From Homarus americanus (lineage: Eukaryota > Arthropoda > Malacostraca > Decapoda > Nephropidae), in assembly GCF_018991925.1 (NCBI RefSeq), contig NW_024720773.1, positions 1,045,661-1,109,660 on the forward strand: DNA of 64,000 nt, written 5' to 3'. The notes beneath the pieces are model-generated. The model was not told the DNA's origin. It did not search any database and saw only the letters and a program-made list of their open reading frames with translations. The position numbers were made by a program, and so were the translations under genes. Below, in pieces: positions 31,784 to 40,357 of this stretch. The number at the start of each line of letters is the position of its first letter. The first letter of the stretch is position 1.

Positions 31784-32293
31784 CAATCGGACTATAAAAG
31801 GGTAGACAAAGGATGCGAGTTTTTGTTGTGTATAATATAGTACCATAAATTCCTTAACAAAATATTCAGCTTTCTATAATTTACCCTTAACCATACTTAA
31901 CCTAAACATTAACAGTATATACATATTTATACAACATACAATAATTTGAAGCAAGGTGGAGGGGGGGAGGCAATATAAGATTACAAATACTTAAGTGCGG
32001 AGCTGAGATGGCTGACGAGTAAGGCTGAGTATTGTAGAAGACGGTAGGTAGTCACTGTGCCGTAGGTTTCCAGGATAGGTGATCCTGTGGTCACTTCCCA
32101 GAGTAAACTCAACTCTCATCGAACTGGAGCTGACGAAGAAGACTTTGAGGAGGTGACGCAACAACCAGGATATGGAGAAGGGAAACCCCGGAGTGGTAAC
32201 TAAGAGTAGTCATACTCGGGTTTCGTCCCTAGATGGCGTTGCTCGTGATGCTGGGTAGGTAGATCAGGACAATTGGTAGCGTGGTTCGTAACA
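31784..32293 (-). mobile_element. Ty3-A 5' LTR, truncated
   Basis: 510 bp matching the 3' LTR but lacking its last 100 bp or so (U5 side), through the same deletion that removed the PBS. The outer edge TCGTAACA and the TSD GTAT are intact. Confidence 0.88.
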
Positions 32294-32459
32294 GTATATA
32301 GTCGGTGCCTCGGGTATCATGTTTTAATTCTCGGTTGTGAAAACTGTTGAAAAATATGTTCAGATTATTGCTCATTTCTTCGCCATTATCAGTTAGTTCG
32401 CCGGTATCTGACTGTAGTGGTCCAATCTTGTCTTGTGTTTAGTCTGAAGCTCGCACCAC
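32294..32459 (-). pseudogene. L2-like LINE ORF2 linker, right side of the Ty3-A insertion
   Basis: The minus strand encodes GPLQSDTGELTDNGEEMSNN-like sequence, the linker block also seen on the plus strand at 18505-18580. It continues across Ty3-A into 23568. Confidence 0.7.
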
Positions 32460-32750
32460 AAGGGTCACAGCTCAAGGTTGAAGAAGACGCAAGCCCATAA
32501 AACTGTGAGGGGTTACTTTTTCGGAGTGAGAATTGTGAACTCGTGGAATAACCTGCCAGAGAGTGCTGTGACGGCACCGAGTGTGAGCTCTTTCAAGACC
32601 AGACTTGACCAGCACTGGAGCAGGTTCAGATACATTCAGGAGCCAGTGCATGCCCAGTACTTGCCAACAGTGCGTAACAGAGACGTGACCAATCGCCCAA
32701 GCGACAAACGAGCCGATCAATGGTGAAGAGGATAAAAGTAAAGTAAAAGT
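32460..32750 (+). pseudogene. L2-like LINE 3' end, copy 2
   Basis: The frame at 32478-32726 reads HKTVRGYFFGVRIVNSWNNL, then PSVSSFKTRLDQHWSRF, and ends in a stop at the GATCAATGGTGAAGAGG word before an AAAGTAAAGTAAAAG tail. It is joined head to head with the minus-strand linker at 32460, exactly as the inverted counterpart is at about 18480. Confidence 0.78.
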
Positions 32751-32755
32751 AAGAT

Positions 32756-32992
32756 ACATTTAGAAGAATCCCTTGGGTTTGACTTTGCCTCCCTTGCTAC
32801 CTTCAGTTCATTATTCCTCTTTGCTTTTCTTATCTCGGTCTCAACCCTAATGACCAATACTTTATAAAAATCTCTGAGGTAAATTTCACCATGATATATT
32901 CTCCTACCCATTGCCTTCCTTTGTCCAATAATAAAATCTTGATATAATTATTTGGGGTCTTTGCTATATGATGTGAGTTTTCTGTATGGTAT
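32756..32992 (-). pseudogene. L2-like LINE ORF2 linker piece
   Basis: The minus frame (to 32911) reads YKVLVIRVETEIRKAKRNNE and LKVAREAKSNPRD, the basic region between endonuclease and RT in L2 LINEs. It probably belongs to the same minus-strand L2 as 32459-32294, with the inverted 3'-end piece in between. Confidence 0.65.
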
Positions 32993-33285
32993 TGTTATGC
33001 CGAGTCACAGTATCATATTACAATTTTGTAAACTCGGTGTTTTTATTATTTTCTATCCCAAGCCTGCGAAGATACTGGAATCATAATGTGATGTCTAATG
33101 GTAGACCCTGTTGCCATATGGCATCAAGAAGATTGTGACCAAGTCCCAGGTAGCTGATCTGACTTTGTGCCGCATTTACACACAATTGCAGTCTCAATTA
33201 TTTCTCTTACTATTGACAACATAACACACATGCTATATTGTTTATCACTTTTGATCTTTTTTTTCATTTTGTAGTTTTTATGGTT

Positions 33286-33440
33286 CTTCATTATTATTAT
33301 TATTATTATTATTATCATCGTCATTATTATTATTATTATTAGTAGTAGTACTAGTAGTAGTAATTACGGTCTTGTTATTATAATTATTATCATTATTTTA
33401 TTTACAATGAATTATTATTATTATCATCATTATCATTACA
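33286..33440. repeat. ATT/AGT compound microsatellite
   Basis: ATT runs interrupted by ATC and AGT variants, directly before the third copy of the dispersed tail motif. Confidence 0.9.
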
Positions 33441-33510
33441 TTTTCGCCCCCCAGGCCCTGATGTGGGTCAGTAACCAGTGCCCGGGTGGGATAATTCCCG
33501 TAAAAAAAAA
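33440..33510 (+). repeat. Dispersed tail motif, copy 3
   Basis: Words CCCCCCAGGCCCTGATGTGG and CCCGGGTGGGATAATTCCCG followed by an A run; compare 3312-3381 and 10784-10860. Confidence 0.72.
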
Positions 33511-34114
33511 CACAAACAAAAAAACAAACAAACAAAAAATATGAATTTTCGTGTATATATTGATGATATTGATGTATTAATTACGTAAGAATATTCTAGA
33601 AGAATTGCTTCATTTTAGTTTTGTTTTACTTATTATTGTAAGCCTCAATCAGAGTAGAACATTCTAGAATCTCTGGGTTATCCTAGGATGTTCAAGAAGT
33701 GTCTGACAAGGCGTATACAAGGGGCCGCGGGCTGCCGAGTCAGTTAGTGGGTCGCTCGCCTATGTTCCTAGTGTAAAGACTAATCCTAGCAGAACATCTG
33801 AAGACTATTGTTGACCAAGTATGTGTGGAATTGCTCTGATTAAAAAAGACAACAGTGCACAAGTGTGTTTCTGTGACCTGGTGGAAATCTACCTGCCCGT
33901 TGTTTGTCTGTACACTGATACCTATTGTCGGGAAATTACCAGAGAATGGTGGGACAGCTAGTGGTAATTCGACAACTCTTGTGAGATATCTACTGCTCTG
34001 TACATACGACCCTAGCCGCTGTTACCAGTGGTGGAGGCTTGGTAAACAGTGAAAGGAGATGGTTCGTAACAGTATATTGCGCCTTTGTGCATTAAGTAAG
34101 TCATTATTTAATTT

Positions 34115-34585
34115 GTTACTAATTTTTACTTTTATCCTCTTCACCACTGATCTGCTCGTTAGCCGCTTGGGCGATCGGTCACGTCTCTGTTACGCACCAT
34201 TGGCAAATACTGGTCATGCACTGGATACTGAATGTATCTGAACCTACTCCAGTGCTTATCCAGTCTGGTCTTGAAAGATCTCACACTCGGCACCGTGCCG
34301 CCGTCACAACACTCTCTGGCAGATTGTTCCAGGCGTTCACAACTCTCACTCCGAAAAAAGTTACCCCTCACAGTTTTCTGGGCTTACCGCTTCTTCAACT
34401 TTGAGCTGGGCCTCTTGTGGGGCGAGCGTCCGCCAGCTTCTGGTTAGGGCACTCGAGAGAGTAGTGCACTTTGAGATGCTGGTACCCCTCAATTAGATCA
34501 CCCCTTGTCCGTCTGTAGTATAAGCTCGGCAATTTCGGGCGCTCTAATCTCTCAGGGTAGCTCAGATCTCGTGGTCAGGTCACCC
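34115..34585 (-). pseudogene. L2-like LINE 3' end, copy 3 (longest)
   Basis: The minus strand reads SYPERLERPKLPSLYYRRTR and GDLIEGYQHLK (about 34450-34560), then a linker, then NFFRSESCERLEQ, a degenerate version of the WNNLP block, and PSVRSFKTRLDKHWSRFRY. It ends at the CTTTTATCCTCTTCACCACT word. A few frame breaks. Confidence 0.75.
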
Positions 34586-35279
34586 TTAACAGTCATATTT
34601 TGTGAGGTTATCGTTGTTAGGTCACCAGGTAAAATGAGGTCACCCTCTGTGGGTACATTGTGTGAGGTAATTTAATTCACCCCAAAACGCATTACCTCTT
34701 CTCTCGGCTGCCTTTTCATCAGATGAAAGTTTGCCCTTCTGAAATCTTGAACTTAAGTGGAATTTTTCTTGCGACTGACAATAAGTTTTACTGTGAAGAT
34801 CTTCCTCACAAATATCGCATTGTTAGGTTGGGAGATCGGGCTTCCTAATTTGGTAGGAACATGAGTGAATCACCACCTTCACCCATTTGAATACTCGGGT
34901 CCTGTAAAGTACAAAGGTTATTAGATATATTGTTAATCTCAGAGGCTGCTACTGTCTCACTTGTATCATTGTTGTTGTTTTTTTTTCATAAGTTATATGT
35001 CAATTGCTTTATACACTTCTCCCTACAAATGTTTGTGTACGACGTTCAAGTTATTTAGGGAAATTAAGAACCAAACAGATTGTGCAGCGCTAGAAGAAGA
35101 TCGCTGTCGGACTCAGGCGTGGTCAAACTAAGGAATGGCTGTTGCTTCAACGTGCCGGCACCTCAGGTACCCAGAGAGATTAGAACGCCAGCAGTTGCGT
35201 ATGTTGTTATTACTATAGGCAGGCAAGGGTGACTTAATCGAAGTCTGTAAGCACCTCAGAGGACATTACTCATGTCTGA
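34586..35279. other. No gene recognised
   Basis: Contains a GGTCAGGTCACCC / GGTCACCAGG local repeat near 34575-34650. The rest may be decayed L2 sequence but I cannot support it. Confidence 0.4.
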
Positions 35280-35560
35280 AACAATTGAATGCCCGCCTCT
35301 GGTTGAAGAAATAAGTGACAAACTCGAAAAATGCTTGGGCAAACTTTTTTGGAGTGACAATTGTAAACCCTTGGAACAATCTGCTAGAGAGCGTTGTAAC
35401 GTCACCTGGTGTGAGCTCCTTGACAAAACACTGGCGCAAGTACTGGATAGGTACATTCTGGAACCAGAACATGCGCAGTACTTGCCAACAGAGACGTGAC
35501 CGACCGCCGAAGCGGCTAACAGACCGATCAGAGGGGAAAAGGATAAAGTAAAGTAAAACT
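35280..35560 (+). pseudogene. L2-like LINE 3' end, copy 4
   Basis: Plus frames 35272-35551 carry TNSKNAWANFFGVTIVNPWN-like, then VVTSPGVSSL and a terminal CTAACAGACCGATCAGAGG word with an AAAGTAAAGTAAAAC tail; it corresponds to copies 1 to 3 with frame breaks. Confidence 0.7.
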
Positions 35561-35803
35561 GTAAGATTAATACTTGCCAATTTCCATCAGTGGGAGGCAG
35601 AGTTTATGATAAAGTGCGGATGATGGTCAATACATTTTTCCCCTGGTCCCCTATCAAACTCTTGTTTATCTCCCACATCTCTTACTATGTATATTCGTTT
35701 TTGAGAAGAAAAAATCACATGTATGAACAAATTTGGCAGATATTAAAAAAAAATTGCATCATGTAACATATTGCTCTGTAAACAAGATCCACGCAGACTA
35801 CTT

Positions 35804-36453
35804 TGTAGGGTTTCGTGATATTATGTTGTCTAGCACTCAGGATGGATGGAAACTCTAAGGTGGTGGTTTTCTTATATAATATAAGTTATATGGAAGACAG
35901 TCTGGTGCTGGAGATGCCGTGTGTTGAGGAGCTGCTCAGTAGACACGTTCGGTGAGTAGCGTGTTGAAGGAGGTAGATGTGCAGGAGCTTCGTTAGAGAA
36001 GTTGTTGCCTGTTGCTGGCCTCCAGGTTGAATGAGAACGGGACAGCGAGGAGCTTGCTTGGAGGAGGTGTTGCGTGTTCAGGAACCGAGAGCAGAATAAG
36101 AGAGCTGGTTGGTGAGGACGCTCAGAGAAGGACAGCTGGTGGGTCGCCATGCTCGCCGGCGGGAGCGAGGACCGCCAGGCAGGCGGAGGAGAAGCGAGGG
36201 CCGCCAGGCAGCGGCGGAGGAGGAGGAGGTGTTGCGTGTTCAAGAAGAGAGGCCAGAATGAATCTCAATGGAGAGACAGAGCTTATATACACAGCAGCCG
36301 TGAGTCACCCGTGGGAAACCCCGGTCTTTTGACTCCGTTGCTAGGATACTGTGGCATCTGGTGACGCCCACCCCCGGGCCGCTCGTTTGGTTGCTAGGGA
36401 AGACGTAGCAGGTGGCATGCGGCTACGCAGTTGTAGGGGAGACGTCCACTACA
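35804..36453 (-). mobile_element. TRIM-E 3' LTR
   Basis: 650 bp. It contains GCTGGTTGGTGAGGACGCTC, CGCCGGCGGGAGCGAGGACC and a right edge TGTAGGGGAGACGTCCACTA. Frames translated from it are shadows of this GC-rich LTR. Confidence 0.88.
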
Positions 36454-36475
36454 ATACTCCCCCTTCCCTCCAGGC
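36454..36475 (-). other. TRIM-E polypurine tract
   Basis: The minus strand reads GGAGGGAAGGGGGAG two to four bases before the LTR start. Confidence 0.8.
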
Positions 36476-37084
36476 GGTGTAGGAGACTTGTTGTCTGCAG
36501 AGTTGCTTAGCACATGTGAGGCAGAACGGGCGGTGCATGCCTCATGTGAGACAACGGCGATGGCGTGGATGAGCCGGTCGCTGGATGCAACTGTCAATAT
36601 ACACACTATCTGTGGGAGGAGAGAGGGAGAAAAAGGGTGTGTGGAGGCGATGAATGTTGTGCTTCCCTCATGACAGGTACAGAGTCGTCAGATGCGCCTG
36701 CTGGGGTGTGTGGGCCTGGGTCAGGAGCAGGGGCTGCGTCAGCAGAAGCGGATTAGGGCTCTTGACAGCAGCTGGGTCCACGACAGCAGCAGGGTGCAGG
36801 ACATTAGCAGGGAGTACCTGAGGGAGAAAAGAGGGGTGTGTGGGTCCGCACTCAGGAACAGAGGCCGCGTCAGGGGCGGCAGGGGTTAGTGCTGGACCGG
36901 GGTCGGCGTCTGAGGCAGGACGGGTGTGCTGGGGTCGGTAGGATGTGGTGCTTGGGGCAGGAAGAGGAGCTGGTGTCTGCTTAGAGTAGCAGAGGTGCTT
37001 CTGTGTGGATAAGCCAGTCTTCCATGCTGCTTAAAGACAGGGAGCGTGATCAGTTTCTCCTCCATCCTGTGTGAGTGCGAATCT
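36476..37084 (-). other. TRIM-E internal region
   Basis: About 610 bp. Open minus frames (36886-37098 and 36394-36606) are Pro/Ser/His-rich and show no retroelement domain. The first Met of the 36886-37098 frame lies in the PBS-like ATGGTGACC word, so translation is possible but unsupported. GGGTCGGCG and CAGGAGCAGGGGCTG words recur imperfectly. Confidence 0.6.
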
Positions 37085-37099
37085 CCGGGGGTCACCATT
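37085..37099 (-). other. TRIM-E primer-binding site
   Basis: The minus strand reads AATGGTGACCCCCGG directly after the 5' LTR; TGGTGACCCC is a common arthropod gypsy PBS word. Confidence 0.75.
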
Positions 37100-37749
37100 T
37101 GTAGGGTTTCGTGATATTATGTTGTCTAGCACTCAGGATGGATGGAAACTCTAAGGTGGGGGTTTTCTTATATAATATAAGTTATATGGTAGACAGTCTG
37201 GTGCTGGAGATGCCGTGTGTTGAGGAGCTGCTCAGTAGACACGTTCGGTGAGTAGCGTGTTGAAGGAGGTAGATGTGCAGGAGCTTCGTTAGAGAAGATG
37301 TTGCCTGTTGCTGGCCTCCAGGTTGAATGAGAACGGGACAGCGAGGAGCTTGCTTGGAGGAGGTGTTGCTTGTTCAGGAACCGAGAGCAGAATAAGAGAG
37401 CTGGTTGGTGAGGACGCTCAGAGAAGGACAGCTGGTGGGTCGCCATGCTCGCCGGCGGGAGCGAGGACCGCCAGGCAGGCGGAGGAGAAGCGAGGGCCGC
37501 CAGGCAGCGGCGGAGGAGGAGGTGTTGCGTGTTCAAGAAGAGAGGCCAGAATGAATCTCAATGGAGAGACAGAGCTTATATACACAGCAGCCGTGAGTCA
37601 CCCGTGGGAAACCCGGTCTTTTGACTCCGTTGCTAGGATACTGTGGCATCTGGTGACGCCCCCCCCCCCCCGGGCCGCTCGTTTGGTTGCTAGGGAAGAC
37701 GTAGCAGGTGGCATGCGGCTACGCAGTTGTAGGGGAGACGTCCACTACA
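37100..37749 (-). mobile_element. TRIM-E 5' LTR
   Basis: Second 650-bp LTR. Net length is equal to the other LTR although a GGA triplet is lost and a C tract is expanded. Confidence 0.88.
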
Positions 37750-38079
37750 TCTTTAAAACAAGGTATGTACTAGAACCCCTTCAATCAATTTGTAAGATAC
37801 TCCGAAACCATTTATTACGTCAAAACAAACGTCCTTATAACTTGGGAAGGTCTGTCTCTTATAGTTTCTCTGGAGCCCTGTACTAACTGTTTCCTAGACA
37901 CTAGCTGGAGAATTAGTGTTGACGTCATGAATACACTGACGTCATTGGTATCCACTATTCGTTAATAATTTTCACCGTCCTTGATCTGCTGATTTTAGAT
38001 AATTATTTCGAGATTACTGATGGGTATAAAGTAAAAAATAAAAATTAAAAGGTGTTATTTCTCTTGTTGCCACAACTTT
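37750..38079. other. No gene recognised
   Basis: AT-rich spacer with a TGACGTCA-type word repeated at 37920-37943 (GACGTCATGAATACACTGAC, then GTCATTGG). Confidence 0.4.
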
Positions 38080-39110
38080 TTCGGAGTGAGAGTTGTCAAC
38101 TCTTGGAACAATATACCAGAAAGTGTTCTGACGGCACAAAGTGTGAGCTCTTCAAGACAAGACTTGACCAACACTGGACTCACTGGAGCAGGTTCTGCAG
38201 GGCCGGATTCAGGAGTGGGCAAAGTGGGCAGCTGCCCAGGGGCCTCCACATGTGCGGTAGTAGCTATATCAGGGCTGGTCGACTTGAAACCACATGAATG
38301 ACTCCAGTCATGTCTCACTTTTGTGTGTGTGTGTTGGGAATTTGTGCACTATTAATAAATATACAGTTAATTAAAATTTTCTCAATGTTCTAATTTCCTC
38401 AGTATAACAGCATATGGCTTCAAAATTCTCTAAAGAAGTGTTCAAATTTAAAAATTTTCCCGGGGGGCTTACAGCGCCCCCCCCCGGAACTCCCAAATGT
38501 TTAGGCTCGCTTCACTTGCCACCCCGCCCTCTTGGGTAGTTATAATGAGGGGGGCCTCCACAAAGAGGCTGCTCATGGGCCTCCACAGGTCATAGGGCCA
38601 ATTGCAAGAACGATTATGGGGTGTACGACGCCATTTACGATGACCGTCTTGCCCTGGTCTTTTTTCAGCAATATCGCCTTTAACACATGTAATTCTGCAC
38701 TTTTCGAAGCTGTGGTGGAGTCTCGAAACAAGTTTCCTGGTGTGAATTATTAGCTAGTGCTGTACTCAAAATATCGAAACTTCGAGATCTCTCCGGAGCT
38801 TCAAACGGGTGGTATTCCTGAAACAAGATCAGGGCAAGAAGGTCATCGTAAGTGGCGTCGTACACCCAACGACTGTTCTTGCAATTGGCCCTAAATCCGG
38901 CACTGAGGTTCAGGTACTTTCAGGAGCCGGTGCATGCCCAGTACTTGCCAACAGTGCGTAACAGAGACGTGACCGATCGCCCAAGCGGCTAACGAGTCGA
39001 TCATTTGGTGAAGAGGATAAAAGAAAAGGAAAAGTAACAGAGAGGTACCTTTCGCCCAAGCGTCTAACGATCCGATCAGTGGTGAAGAGGATAAAGGTAA
39101 AGTAAAAATA
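38080..39110 (+). pseudogene. L2-like LINE 3' end, copy 5, split by a hAT-like element
   Basis: 38080-38197 gives FGVRVVNSWNNIPESVLTAQ, then a SVSS-like region, and 38906-39000 resumes with the last codons (NRDVTDRPSG-type). Between them lies the DNA element 38198-38905. After the first terminal GAAGAGGATAAAAG word the end is repeated once more at 39040-39110, a partial tandem duplication of the LINE tail. Confidence 0.75.
38198..38905. mobile_element. hAT-like non-autonomous foldback element
   Basis: 708 bp with termini CAGGGCCGGATTCAGG and (inverted) CAGTGCCGGATTTAGGG. Flanks AGGTTCTG and AGGTTCAG form an 8-bp TSD with one mismatch, as expected for hAT; other L2 copies show the uninterrupted CAGGTTCAGATAC site. 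Internally, 38593-38700 and 38785-38890 are inverted copies (TAGGGCCAATTGCAAGAAC and GTACGACGCC words), so the single strand can fold into a long hairpin. No transposase frame. Confidence 0.85.
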
Positions 39111-39388
39111 ACACCATCTCGAGAATTTTATAGTCGCAATTATTAGTTTTGACAATTCTAAGACTGTTTTCTTCAATGGCATTTCTGGCACAAATTACGT
39201 ATAAGTGAGATATTTAACATTTCATTATGTATGAAAATTTAACCTTTCACTTGGTGCCACTAAAGGGTCGGCGAACTTTTTTGGGTATTACCCAAATTTT
39301 TTTGGGAGTAAAATGAAATTACCCCCAGACTTCAAAGTACACTAGCACAGTCAACAAAAACAAGGCAATTTGCTCCTAAAATTGTTGG

Positions 39389-39419
<31 letters not shown>

Positions 39420-39463
39420 GTGTCATACGAGGGAAGATCAGCTAAAACTAATGGCCCATCACT
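39111..39463. other. No gene recognised; TA microsatellite
   Basis: AT-rich. A TA run at 39389-39414 and a local TTTTTTGGG-ATTACCC word pair near 39278-39310. The gap follows. Confidence 0.5.
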
Positions 39464-39563
39464 NNNNNNNNNNNNNNNNNNNNNNNNNNNNNNNNNNNNN
39501 NNNNNNNNNNNNNNNNNNNNNNNNNNNNNNNNNNNNNNNNNNNNNNNNNNNNNNNNNNNNNNN
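39464..39563. other. Assembly gap (N)
   Basis: 100 unresolved bases. Confidence 1.
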
Positions 39564-39920
39564 CATAACAATAGTGATACAATTGATACAAGTGATACAG
39601 GTGAGGGCGAATAATCTGCCCTCTGCCCGAACCAACCCCCATCCCAGTGTGCCCAGCCATCTTTTCTACTAATGTAAGTGTTAAAAACCTAATATTATTG
39701 ATATTTCTCTTAATTATTAATTGTGTGTGCATACCATCATAAAATTAAGAAGTTATTTTTACTACAACGTAGGTATAGCGTCTGAAAAAGTGGAGTTTGG
39801 GGGTCGGCCCGGTCTCTATTTCAATTAATCCCATATGTTATGTTGTTCACTTTACGCGTGACTCACATTACGCGGGCCGCTGTGGGTTCAATTGACTGCG
39901 TAAAGTGAGGGTTCAATGTA
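39564..39920 (+). mobile_element. Tigger-like DNA transposon 3' end, copy 2
   Basis: Aligns with 20850-21180: Ser/Asp/Thr-rich codons (GATAC repeats), TAATCTGCCCTCTGCC, AGTTATTTTTACTACAACGT, AAAAGTGGAGTTTGGGGGTC and GGGTTCAATTGACTGCGTAA. The right edge GTGAGGGTTCAATGTA, read inverted, is TACATTGAACCCTCAC, a Tigger-type terminus with TA at the junction. The upstream part is lost in the gap. Confidence 0.55.
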
Positions 39921-40236
39921 TATATATATGTATGTGTATATGTATGTATAAATAAATACATAAATAGAAATAAATAAATAAAAGAATTAAATAACAAATA
40001 ATAAAATAAATAAATATTGAAGTGATAACCGTGGTAACATTATGAGATGTACTTATTACCACCATGCTATTGCACTGTTCCAGATGATACTAAATGTTAC
40101 ATAATACCTCCTTAAGATGAATGTATAGAAAATATCAACTGGCTCAGCCATGTTAATATTGTTATTATTATCCACTCTGTATCTGTATTTTTCTGGCTAA
40201 ATAAAATGTTTCAATTCAATCCAATTCAATTCAATG
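39921..40236. other. AT-rich simple sequence and a retroposon tail
   Basis: TATG and AAATA-type simple sequence up to about 40016, then a segment ending AATAAAATGTTTCAATTCAA with a CAATT pentamer tail (40212-40236). Read on plus it looks like the 3' end of a plus-strand non-LTR element; read on minus it could be the tail of LINE-J2. I cannot decide. Confidence 0.5.
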
Positions 40237-40357
40237 ACTAGTTTGATTTTACAATGACAAGCTTATTAATATCTTATGCTGTATTACGTTATGGACTCAC
40301 TAGAATGTGACTTGTTAAATGTGAACTTATATCATCTAAGTTTTAATCTAAGGTGGA

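Larger units (their letters stand above)
23569..32293 (-). mobile_element. Ty3/gypsy element Ty3-A with Gmr1-like gene order, hosting Ty3-B
   Basis: Minus-oriented LTR retrotransposon: 3' LTR 23569-24178, PPT, RT-RH, Gag-PR-IN remnant, truncated 5' LTR 31784-32293. The TSD is a perfect GTAT (23565-23568 and 32294-32297). The paralogous L2 copy near 18620-18640 reads ACTATATACAGAGATAG with a single ATAC, so the empty site is visible in the same window. Ty3-B occupies 27105-31200 inside Gag. Net length without it is about 4.6 kb. The primer-binding site and about 100 bp of the 5' LTR are deleted at 31783/31784. The integrase is mostly deleted, so the copy is non-autonomous. Confidence 0.9.
32993..34071. 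mobile_element. Putative 1.08-kb solo LTR with TSD GTAT
   Basis: Edges TGTTATGCC and TTCGTAACA form the short TGTTA/TAACA inverted ends of an LTR. The flanks are a perfect 4-bp GTAT (32989-32992 and 34072-34075). It includes ATT/AGT microsatellites (33286-33440), the dispersed tail motif (33440-33510) and a unique right part (33640-34071). No second copy is available inside the window to prove the LTR, and no coding region is seen. Confidence 0.55.
35804..37749 (-). mobile_element. TRIM-like LTR element (TRIM-E), non-coding, two 650-bp LTRs
   Basis: Two direct 650-bp LTRs (35804-36453 and 37100-37749) surround a 646-bp internal region. In minus orientation the internal region begins AATGGTGACCCCCGG (PBS-like) and ends in a polypurine tract next to TGTAGTGGACGTC. 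LTR edges are TGTAGGGTTT and CCACTACA. The LTRs differ by about seven small changes by eye. Flanks ACTT and TCTT match at three of four positions. No Gag or Pol domain is present. The LTRs share a GC-rich core and right edge with the solo LTRs at 11489/17343 and 48305, so a larger family exists. Confidence 0.88.
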
